The notes beneath the pieces were generated by a model that searched no databases, was not told the DNA's origin, and was given only the letters and a program-made list of their open reading frames with translations. Source: Chloroflexota bacterium (GTDB lineage Bacteria > Chloroflexota > Chloroflexia > JAMDCE01). From it: DNA of 5,132 bases. Numbering within the stretch: position 1 is the stretch's first letter; the number at the start of each line of letters is the position of its first letter. The DNA lies in contig JAMDCE010000593.1 of the NCBI GenBank assembly GCA_023489135.1, positions 1-5,132 of the forward strand, read 5' to 3'. This document shows positions 1-5,132 of this stretch, piece after piece. Position numbers and translations under genes: made by a program.

Positions 1-599
1 TTTCCTCTCCCGTCCACAGTCATAGGTTTTACCGGGCTCTCGCGGCGGACCAAGAATAGGTGGATCGCTACCAGCGTCACAACCAAAAGGGGAAAGACGA
101 CCACATGTGAGGTGATGACCTGTGAGGTATTCATGGTGTTGAAAAAGGCGCCCGCTCCCCAGGCGTTGATGGCATCCTTGGCTTGGACGGCAATCCACTG
201 AGAGTCCCAGTTCGTCTGCGACAGATATCCTGTTAGCCCAGTAAAGATGGCTACTCCCAAGCTCAACATCCCCACCAGCCAGGTCTTCCAACGTCCATCT
301 CGCCAGGCGGCCATCAGGTACTTGCTAACCATGTGGAGGATGATAGCTCCAAAGAAAACCTGTACGCTCCAGAAGTGCAGGGAATTTACAAAGCGCCCTA
401 CCTGCGAAACGTGGTACCAACCCGGACCAAATAGAGCCATTACCACGCCCGTTAGGATCAGCATGGCAAGAGCCGAAAGCGCAGATACGCCAAAGAGGTA
501 GGCGATCGAATTCACGTAGACGGGCATCTGTGTCGGTAGCGCGTCTTCGAGCGTCAAATTTCCTCTCAGGAAACGCTGCGCCTCTCGCGTTAAATTCAT
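1..599 (-). CDS. Cytochrome b / b6-like N-terminal domain protein (partial, C-terminus off the left edge)
   Basis: This is the di-heme membrane subunit of a bc-type quinol oxidoreductase; the family moves electrons from quinol across the membrane through two b hemes. The visible 199 residues cover helices A-D. Helix B has His75 and His89 (H-x13-H) and helix D has His165 and His180 (H-x14-H). These are the four axial heme ligands, and the x14 spacing in helix D is the cytochrome b6 pattern rather than the mitochondrial x13. GLTGYLSQ (121-128) and NWDSQW (130-135) occupy the position of the usual GY-x-LPWDQ segment, but its Pro is missing. The helix C to D loop looks about a dozen residues shorter than in b6. 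No Cys is present where b6 binds heme c_n. The ATG at 599 is preceded by GGAGGT with a 5-base spacer. It lies 19 bases behind a small membrane gene and is probably co-transcribed with it. The quinone-site PEWY region would lie beyond the window. Family call is firm; the exact complex is unknown. Confidence 0.9.
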   Translation of the reverse strand, partial: MNLTREAQRFLRGNLTLEDALPTQMPVYVNSIAYLFGVSALSALAMLILTGVVMALFGPGWYHVSQVGRFVNSLHFWSVQVFFGAIILHMVSKYLMAAWRDGRWKTWLVGMLSLGVAIFTGLTGYLSQTNWDSQWIAVQAKDAINAWGAGAFFNTMNTSQVITSHVVVFPLLVVTLVAIHLFLVRRESPVKPMTVDGRG

Positions 600-604
600 G
601 GTAG

Positions 605-610
605 ACCTCC
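605..610 (-). promoter_or_regulatory. Ribosome binding site of cytochrome b
   Basis: Read on the minus strand this is GGAGGT, five bases before the ATG at 599. It lies in the 19-base gap after the upstream stop codon, so the cytochrome b has its own initiation site within the operon. Confidence 0.75.
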
Positions 611-618
611 GTTCCAGA

Positions 619-783
619 TCAGGGTTCTGGCTCGAAGAATCGAGGCAGACGTGCCCAAGCAGCGACCACGAAGACAACGATCAGCGTTAGCCAGGCAATG
701 ATGTTAGGAATGGCAAGGTTAAAGATGCTAAACGCTATATGAGGGACGGCAGGTAGCATCTGAGGGGGTAACGGTTCCTCCAT
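619..783 (-). CDS. Small single-span membrane protein, first gene of the cytochrome b operon
   Basis: This is a 54-residue protein that I do not recognise as a named family. It starts MEEPLPPQML, has one hydrophobic span at about residues 17-42 (including AIPNIIAWLTLIVVFVV) and ends in a short basic-then-acidic tail, ARLPRFFEPEP. By the positive-inside rule the tail with its two Arg probably faces the cytoplasm. Reality is supported by a near-perfect AAGGAGGT ribosome binding site six bases before the ATG. It ends 18 bases before the cytochrome b ribosome binding site region begins to matter, in the same orientation. Its size and topology recall the tiny subunits of other respiratory complexes (CcoQ, PetG or PetN types), but I see no sequence match to any of them. 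The inferred role is an accessory or assembly subunit of the cytochrome b complex. It contains no heme-binding CxxCH motif and no Cys at all. Confidence 0.75.
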   Translation of the reverse strand: MEEPLPPQMLPAVPHIAFSIFNLAIPNIIAWLTLIVVFVVAAWARLPRFFEPEP

Positions 784-789
784 AGCAGA

Positions 790-797
790 ACCTCCTT
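790..797 (-). promoter_or_regulatory. Strong ribosome binding site of the small membrane gene
   Basis: Read on the minus strand this is AAGGAGGT, separated from the ATG at 783 by six bases. This near-ideal Shine-Dalgarno is the main reason to accept the 54-residue frame as a gene. Confidence 0.8.
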
Positions 798-1063
798 ATC
801 TCGTACTCCGCATGCCAGAGTGGATCAACACACTTACATCGTGAATCTTGGTTTGGGTAGACTTCTGTGGCAGCATATCAGGCCACTCCTTTCCTGCCGG
901 CTACTGACGCCATCCCTAGTTACAGGCCATGGCCCATGCAAGTTATGAGACAAGCAAGCGACAAGAGCTGTGTCTCGAGGGAATTTGTCCATGTGGAGAT
1001 CCGCGTATGGGCCCGATAGGGAAACGATGGCTTTGCTCGGTGGCCCTGGACAAGGATGCGATG

Positions 1064-1099
1064 TTGTTCCACATGATCCCTGAGAACAATCGCGGTTCT
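1064..1099. repeat. Overlapping inverted repeats sharing a GAAC arm
   Basis: TTGTTC (1064-1069) pairs with GAACAA (1084-1089). The same right arm also forms AGAAC (1083-1087) with GTTCT (1095-1099) across a 7-base spacer. The two pairings are mutually exclusive. They could be an operator or alternative leader hairpins before the ATPase gene, or could be chance. Short arms keep confidence low. Confidence 0.3.
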
Positions 1100-1207
1100 T
1101 TCGCAGCACAAGGCATGCCACCGGCGTGATGCTTTGGCCAGATGGCATTGATGTTGCAGAAAAGGGGCAACTGGCTTCTCACAAGAAATGAAGCAACATA
1201 GGGCCTG

Positions 1208-3853
1208 TTGGCACTTGTCAGCCAGCGGAGTGAGCAAAATCCTTCCGCACCTGAGCCCGCTAGGAGTCGAGCGCCAGTGCAATCAGCAAACCGACACGAA
1301 AAACAGGACATCGGGGACCACCTTGAAGCCCTTGCCATGGCGAGCATCCCGGAATGCCTGAAACAGGTCGCCTCCAGCCCGGAGGGCCTATCCTCTGAAG
1401 AAGCTGCTGAGCGGCTGCGGAGATTTGGTCCTAATATGATCCCCGGCGAGGAGCGCTCTGCCTTCGCCATTCTGCAGGAACAGTTCCGAAGCGCCCTCAC
1501 TCTTATGCTTCTTGCCGCCGGACTCATTACCCTCATCTTGAGCGACTTTGTCGACGGTTCAATCATCCTCGCTCTCCTGTTACTCAACACTTCATTAGGC
1601 TTCTTTCAGGAGTATCGCTCTGAACGTGCTCTGGCGGACCTCCGTCGGCTGGTGGAGGTTCAGGCCTTGGTCCTACGGGATGGTGGGGAGATGAAGGTTC
1701 CGGCTCGCGTCATGGTGCCAGGGGACATCGTGCTGGTTAGAGCAGGCGATTTCGTACCAGCGGACCTGAGGTTGATCGAGGCAGCGGGATTAATGGTGAA
1801 CCAGGCGGCGCTTACGGGGGAGTCTCTATGGCAGGAGAAGAATCCGACTCCCATGGCCGCACCAGCGCCAACGTTAGGGGGCATGGCCAACCTGCTGTTC
1901 TCGGGAACGACTGTGATGGCCGGATCCGGCAGAGGAGTGGTCATCAGCACGGGGAGACGAACGGCCTTTGGCAGCACAGCATCCCTACTTCAGTACATCC
2001 GAGGGCCTAGTGACTTCCAGCGAAACTTGGATCGGTTCGGCGGCTTTCTGATGCGATTTGCCCTTCTCCTGACTGCCCTCGTTTTCGTGGCCAACGCCCT
2101 GCTCGGACGAAACCCCATTACTTCTCTGACTCTCGCTCTTGCCTTAGCTTTGGGAATGGTACCCGAGGCGCTACCGGCGGTGACGATTACCGCTCTTTCA
2201 ATGGGAGCTGCCGCTTTGGCTCGCAAGAAGGTGGTGGTCCGCCGCTTAGCCGCTGTCGAAGACTTCAGCGCTGTCGACGTCCTCTGTACGGACAAGACTG
2301 GCACCATTACCCAAAACAGGATCGCCGTGACAGGCGTCTGGAGCAAGGCTACGGATGCCGAAATTCTACGAGCTGCCGTGCTGTGCTCGAGCTTCCCAGA
2401 GCGAGGTGAGAATCCTGTGGACGACGCCATCGTCGATGCAGCCCAAGAGCAAGGGCTCGACCTAACTTATCTGGCTACCGTTCGTCGTATGGCCACTCTT
2501 CCCTTCACGTCGGCCCGCAAACGGATGAGCGTGGTGGTCGTGACTGCGACAAAAGAAGGTGAGGAGTGCACGCTGATTACCAAAGGAGCGGCGACTGTCG
2601 TACTGGAGCGATGCAGCAGGATTCGCCGTGGCAAGCAGTCCGTAGATATCGGCCCCGAGAGAGAAGCGCTAGCGGCGCGAGTGCGCGCGGCAGCCGAAGC
2701 AGGCAACTCGGTGTTGGCCGTGGCTTCCCGGTCGATCTCCTCCTGCCGAGGGATCACCGAAGCCGATGAGCAGGGGTTGACCTTTCTGGGCCTTGTTCTC
2801 TGGGCGGATCCCCTCCGACCAGGCGCCGAGGATACCCTGCATCGGGCTCGAAGCCTGGGGCTAGACGTAAAGATTATCACCGGCGACTCTCGCTACACTG
2901 CTGCCTCCCTGGCTAGGGCGCTGGGGCTACCAGCCGGACCGGGAGAGATTGTTGCGGGTGAAGATTTGCCTAGTGGCCGCGATATCGGCCAACTAGCTGA
3001 ACAGGCGCACATTTTCGCTGAAGTGATCCCGGAGGACAAGTATCGCATCGTCCGAGCCCTTCAGGCCAAAGGCCACCGTGTCGCCGTGACCGGTGACGGT
3101 GTCAACGACGCGCCGGCCTTAAAGGCTGCCGACGTGGGGATCGCTGTGCAGAGCGGCACCGACGTGGCCAAGGATGCAAGCGATCTAATCCTCCTCGAGA
3201 ACGACCTGAGCGTGATCGTGGACGGGCTGCGGGAAGGCCGGCGCATCTTTGTCAATCTCAATCGTTACCTGCTTTACACCATGGTTAGCAACTTTGCAAA
3301 CGTGCTTATCGTCGCTGTAGCCTCGATGCTTCTGGATTTCTTACCTCTCCTTCCAGCCCAGGTGCTGCTGCTCAGCATCATATCTGACCTTCCTATGCTT
3401 TCCATTGCGACTGACCACGTGTCTACTCGCCAATTAGCCAAGCCCCGCCGTTGGGATGTGAGGCAGATCATTGAACCGGCCATCTATCTGGGCATTGTAA
3501 ACGCCCTCTTTGCCTTTGGGCTGCTGCGATTCTTCCAGGGGGCTCCCCCAGAGGACTTGCGGACGGCCTGGTATCTTTTGCTCGCCATCACCGCCATCCT
3601 CATCCTGTTTCCGGCTCGGAGCAGCAGGCTGTTCTGGAAAGACGTGCCGCCTAGTTGGGAAGTATTGGCAGCAGTAAGTGCTGGCCTCTTGACCAGCGTT
3701 CTCGTCGCCGAGGTGCCCGTCTCGCAGACCCTGTTCGGGTTCGTCACTCTGCCGATCGCGACTCAGTTGGCTATCTTCGGCTATTCGCTACTCTATGTAT
3801 TCGTCGCTGAAGTCCTCCTACTGGCTTATTACCGCCACACGGTTGCGGCCTAG
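1208..3853 (+). CDS. MgtA-like (P3B-type) cation-transporting P-type ATPase
   Basis: A complete ATP-driven cation pump of the inner membrane; the MgtA group imports Mg2+. Numbering is from the TTG at 1208 (881 residues). In order: N-terminal cation-ATPase domain with GLSSEEAAERLRRFGPN (about 60-76), helices M1-M2 (about 95-133), actuator domain with TGES (203-206), M3-M4 (about 275-335) with PEALP (319-323), phosphorylation motif DKTGT with Asp362, nucleotide-binding residues Phe433 and KGA (459-461), TGDS (558-561), hinge TGDGVNDAP (628-636), M5 with SNFAN (694-698), M6 with Asp727, and M7-M10 to about 872. The CTDKTGT, M5 and M6 surroundings and the KPRRW segment (746-749) follow MgtA more closely than Ca2+ or H+ pumps. 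MgtA usually reads PEMLP in M4, so Mg2+ specificity is an inference. There are no N-terminal CxxC metal-binding domains, and M4 lacks CPC, so it is not a heavy-metal P1B pump. The start is uncertain: TTG 1208 is the first possible codon after TAG at 1199 and gives the longest frame; GTG 1277 has the better ribosome binding site; ATG 1337 is also possible. Monocistronic as far as visible. Confidence 0.93.
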   Translation: MALVSQRSEQNPSAPEPARSRAPVQSANRHEKQDIGDHLEALAMASIPECLKQVASSPEGLSSEEAAERLRRFGPNMIPGEERSAFAILQEQFRSALTLMLLAAGLITLILSDFVDGSIILALLLLNTSLGFFQEYRSERALADLRRLVEVQALVLRDGGEMKVPARVMVPGDIVLVRAGDFVPADLRLIEAAGLMVNQAALTGESLWQEKNPTPMAAPAPTLGGMANLLFSGTTVMAGSGRGVVISTGRRTAFGSTASLLQYIRGPSDFQRNLDRFGGFLMRFALLLTALVFVANALLGRNPITSLTLALALALGMVPEALPAVTITALSMGAAALARKKVVVRRLAAVEDFSAVDVLCTDKTGTITQNRIAVTGVWSKATDAEILRAAVLCSSFPERGENPVDDAIVDAAQEQGLDLTYLATVRRMATLPFTSARKRMSVVVVTATKEGEECTLITKGAATVVLERCSRIRRGKQSVDIGPEREALAARVRAAAEAGNSVLAVASRSISSCRGITEADEQGLTFLGLVLWADPLRPGAEDTLHRARSLGLDVKIITGDSRYTAASLARALGLPAGPGEIVAGEDLPSGRDIGQLAEQAHIFAEVIPEDKYRIVRALQAKGHRVAVTGDGVNDAPALKAADVGIAVQSGTDVAKDASDLILLENDLSVIVDGLREGRRIFVNLNRYLLYTMVSNFANVLIVAVASMLLDFLPLLPAQVLLLSIISDLPMLSIATDHVSTRQLAKPRRWDVRQIIEPAIYLGIVNALFAFGLLRFFQGAPPEDLRTAWYLLLAITAILILFPARSSRLFWKDVPPSWEVLAAVSAGLLTSVLVAEVPVSQTLFGFVTLPIATQLAIFGYSLLYVFVAEVLLLAYYRHTVAA
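1261..1266 (+). promoter_or_regulatory. Candidate ribosome binding site for an alternative ATPase start
   Basis: TAGGAG lies ten bases before an in-frame GTG at 1277. This is a better Shine-Dalgarno than the AGGG ahead of TTG 1208. If used, the protein would be 858 residues. The first 40 or so residues are low-complexity and not conserved in the family as I know it, so the sequence alone does not settle it. Confidence 0.4.
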
Positions 3854-3861
3854 GACGCTCT

Positions 3862-3897
3862 GCAAGCCCGCGCTATCAAGAATCATTTTCGGGCTGC
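3862..3897. terminator. Weak hairpin in the convergent spacer, possible bidirectional terminator
   Basis: AGCCCG (3865-3870) pairs with CGGGCT (3890-3895), and GC/GC extends the stem beyond a one-base bulge. The loop is 19 bases. It sits between the stop codons of the convergent ATPase and CPBP genes, where a shared terminator is expected. Neither strand has a T-run after the stem, so it is not a classical intrinsic terminator. Confidence 0.25.
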
Positions 3898-3908
3898 TAG
3901 AATTCCCC

Positions 3909-4628
3909 TTACGTAACGCCGAGGAGGGGCAGCAGAACTATGGCGACAAAGTCCAACAGGAAATGCATGGTGATAGGGGCAACAAGGCTCTTCCGCCAAA
4001 CGTAGACGGCGGCAAAGGCTATCCCCACTAACCCAACAGTAGCTATCCCGGCAGACCCTTCGTAACCATGGCCCAGCGAAAAGACCACGGTCGAAAGCAG
4101 CACAGCCGCCGTGATGCTTCGAGTTATGTTCTTGAAACGCAGTATTAGGTATCCGCGAAAGATGGTCTCCTCGGCTACAGCTACTACTATGACAAGGAGG
4201 AAAGCGAGGAGGAATTCCGCGTAACCCTTGGCAGCCAGGAACGAAGGAAGCGGCGTCGAAGGCGCTGAAAGTCCGGCAGCCCGAAAGATGCTTTCGAGAA
4301 AACCCGCGGCGAAGAAGACGAGAACGAATAGCCCGACGCCCAGAACGATATCCTTCCACCCGTTTGTGAACGTCCAGCCAATCCGACCGATCGGTTCGCC
4401 GTTGCGCCACAGAAAGAAGAGAACGAGACTGACGAGGGCGAGATCCTGGGCCATGACTGAGAATGCCACCAGAACGAAGCTCAATCTGCCTTGCTGTATC
4501 GCGAAAAGAGAAACTACCATAGCTGGCACGATAAGGAAGAGAAAGACAGAGACTTCTACAAGCTGCTCAGTCCGAGTAGGATGAACATCCCCTGCTAGAC
4601 GGAATTCCTTGTTCGCATCGGTCGTCAT
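3909..4628 (-). CDS. CPBP-family intramembrane glutamic endopeptidase (CAAX protease / Abi type)
   Basis: A complete 239-residue polytopic membrane protein of the CPBP (Rce1/Abi) family. Members cleave substrates within the membrane using a Glu-activated water; bacterial ones act in protein maturation, bacteriocin self-immunity or unknown roles. The family signature is intact: EETIFRG (153-159) gives the EExxxR motif with Glu153, Glu154 and Arg158; FSLGH (183-187) gives FxxxH; HFLLD (222-226) gives the final HxxxN/D motif with Asp. Hydrophobic segments lie at about 25-45, 50-73, 93-112, 138-152, 171-186, 195-210 and 218-236. The ATG at 4628 is preceded by AAAGGTGG with a 6-base spacer. It is convergent with the ATPase (55-base gap) and divergent from the DedA gene, so it appears to be a single-gene unit. 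No bacteriocin, prenyl-transferase or Abi partner is visible nearby, so the substrate is unknown. Confidence 0.92.
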   Translation of the reverse strand: MTTDANKEFRLAGDVHPTRTEQLVEVSVFLFLIVPAMVVSLFAIQQGRLSFVLVAFSVMAQDLALVSLVLFFLWRNGEPIGRIGWTFTNGWKDIVLGVGLFVLVFFAAGFLESIFRAAGLSAPSTPLPSFLAAKGYAEFLLAFLLVIVVAVAEETIFRGYLILRFKNITRSITAAVLLSTVVFSLGHGYEGSAGIATVGLVGIAFAAVYVWRKSLVAPITMHFLLDFVAIVLLPLLGVT

Positions 4629-4783
4629 AGGGTACCACCTTTCGAATCGGAGGCTAAGGTTTCACACGTCGCGGAGCGACATCAATAGTTGTGCCAATCA
4701 AGGCTGATAGGCGACATCGTGACACTCGACGATCTCGGCACACATCGTGCAACCCCCCTTGGCACTGACTGTTAGACGTTGAA

Positions 4784-4805
4784 GTCATGCTTGATCGGCC
4801 ATGAC
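4784..4805. promoter_or_regulatory. Symmetric inverted repeat upstream of the DedA gene, candidate operator
   Basis: GTCATG (4784-4789) and CATGAC (4800-4805) are perfect inverted copies with a 10-base spacer, CTTGATCGGC. The half-site centres are 16 bases apart and the right arm ends 35 bases before the GTG start. The position fits a repressor site or a 5' leader hairpin. No convincing promoter pair could be placed around it. The rest of 4629-4840 holds no gene that I can support. Confidence 0.3.
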
Positions 4806-4830
4806 AGCGGCGAGATTAGTTCCACTGTCG

Positions 4831-4837
4831 AAAGGAG
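4831..4837 (+). promoter_or_regulatory. Ribosome binding site of the DedA gene, unusually close to the start
   Basis: AAAGGAG lies only three bases before GTG 4841. The spacing is short, but TAG at 4817-4819 closes the frame upstream and the next in-frame ATG would remove the conserved EExGxP segment. GTG 4841 is therefore the best start. Confidence 0.55.
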
Positions 4838-4840
4838 CCA

Positions 4841-5132
4841 GTGACTGAAAGGCTGCTGCAACTCATCGAGGAGCATGAGTATCTGTCAATCTTCTCCATT
4901 CTGTTCATAGAAGAAGCAGGCATTCCTTTACCTCTGCCAGGCGACACCGTGATGCTTTTCGCTGGCTATCTTGTACACGCAGGAAAGATGAATGCTTTTC
5001 TCTCGCTCCTCAGCCTGGAGACCGGGACTATGGCGGGCGCATCGACTCTTTATTGGGTTGCACGTTTCGGCGGCAGGCCGTTTGTTCTACGTTACGGCAG
5101 ATGGTTTGGTCTCAGCCGAGAGCGCATTGCGA
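4841..5132 (+). CDS. DedA / VTT-domain family membrane protein (partial, C-terminus off the right edge)
   Basis: The first 97 residues of a DedA-family protein. These are polytopic inner-membrane proteins; some members flip undecaprenyl phosphate or phospholipids, and others have been linked to proton-motive-force maintenance, drug resistance or selenite uptake. The family signature is visible. FIEEAGIP (22-29) followed by LPLPGD (30-35) is the conserved ExxGxPxPGE/D re-entrant segment. The segment GTMAGASTLYWVARFGG (62-78) contains the glycine-rich helix and the [F/Y]xxxR motif with Tyr71 and Arg75. The start is GTG, preceded closely by AAAGGAG. Family members are usually about 200 residues, so roughly half is missing. 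It is divergent from the CPBP protease across 212 bases and could share a regulatory region with it. The substrate cannot be assigned from this fragment. Confidence 0.9.
   Translation, partial: MTERLLQLIEEHEYLSIFSILFIEEAGIPLPLPGDTVMLFAGYLVHAGKMNAFLSLLSLETGTMAGASTLYWVARFGGRPFVLRYGRWFGLSRERIA

Larger units (their letters stand above)
784..1207. other. Divergent intergenic region with no supported gene
   Basis: This stretch separates the minus-strand cytochrome operon from the plus-strand ATPase and should hold both promoters. I found no -35/-10 pair good enough to annotate on either strand. Open frames cross it on both strands, but they lack ribosome binding sites, are rich in Cys, His, Pro and Ser, and resemble no family. 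One of them (929-1129, plus) is in the same frame as the ATPase but is cut off from it by TGA at 1127 and TAG at 1199. Short palindromes occur: GGCCATGGCC at 925-934 and GGCATGCC at 1112-1119, plus the overlapping inverted repeats at 1064-1099. I see no M-box (ykoK) magnesium riboswitch consensus, although such a leader precedes some mgtA-type genes. Confidence 0.6.

Noticed and set aside
247..501. 84-codon plus-strand frame at the left end
   Set aside because: Antisense to the cytochrome b, whose heme-ligand motifs prove the minus strand is coding.
1083..1099. Possible LexA/SOS box (GAAC...GTTC)
   Set aside because: The spacer between GAAC and GTTC is seven bases, not the four of the Gram-positive type SOS box.
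784..1207. M-box magnesium riboswitch or mgtL-like leader peptide before the MgtA-like gene
   Set aside because: None of the conserved M-box sequence blocks is visible, and no short proline-rich leader frame with a ribosome binding site was found.
834..1282. Minus-strand open frames of 104 and 120 codons across the intergenic region
   Set aside because: No ribosome binding site, odd Cys/His/Pro/Ser-rich composition, no family resemblance, and they run into the ATPase coding region in antisense.
1188..1361. 57-codon plus-strand frame from ATG 1188
   Set aside because: Overlaps the ATPase N-terminus in another phase, has no close ribosome binding site, and its translation has no recognisable character.
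943..1590. 215-codon minus-strand frame
   Set aside because: Mostly antisense to the conserved N-terminal part of the ATPase; the translation shows no domain and is Arg/Ser-rich, as expected of a shadow frame.
3883..4410. 175-codon minus-strand frame overlapping the CPBP gene
   Set aside because: It is an out-of-phase shadow; the intact EExxxR, FxxxH and HxxxD motifs lie in the other minus-strand frame.
4779..4819. Promoter -35/-10 pair for DedA (TTGAAG or TTGATC)
   Set aside because: At 17-base spacing the -10 positions read TGACAG or GATTAG, which are too far from TATAAT to support a call.

Overview
The window is bacterial chromosomal DNA, moderately GC-rich, with GTG or TTG starts at two loci and strong AAGGAGGT-type ribosome binding sites. 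All five genes or gene fragments I can support encode membrane proteins. The cytochrome b fragment most resembles, from memory, the divergent b6-like cytochromes of Chloroflexota (Ktedonobacteria-like) and some actinobacteria. That is a weak taxonomic hint, since no rRNA or other phylogenetic marker is present.

Layout. (1) Positions 1-783, minus strand: a two-gene operon with a 54-residue single-span membrane protein first, then, 19 bases later, the N-terminal 199 residues of a cytochrome b that runs off the left edge. (2) Positions 784-1207: a divergent intergenic region of about 420 bases with no convincing gene, carrying short overlapping inverted repeats. (3) Positions 1208-3853, plus strand: a complete P-type ATPase most like the MgtA (P3B) group, with every catalytic motif intact. 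(4) A 55-base convergent spacer with a weak hairpin. (5) Positions 3909-4628, minus strand: a complete CPBP-family (CAAX-protease-like) intramembrane endopeptidase. (6) Positions 4629-4840: a divergent intergenic region with a symmetric 22-bp inverted repeat. (7) From 4841 to the right edge, plus strand: the N-terminal 97 residues of a DedA/VTT-family membrane protein.

How they fit together. The small protein and the cytochrome b are probably co-transcribed, and the small protein may be a subunit of the same quinol-oxidising complex. The ATPase, the CPBP protease and the DedA protein are separate transcription units in alternating orientation, and nothing in the sequence ties them into one pathway. 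I found no mobile element, CRISPR array, RNA gene or clear new multi-gene system. The most interesting material is the unannotated-size membrane protein paired with an unusual cytochrome b whose quinol-site side looks shortened.
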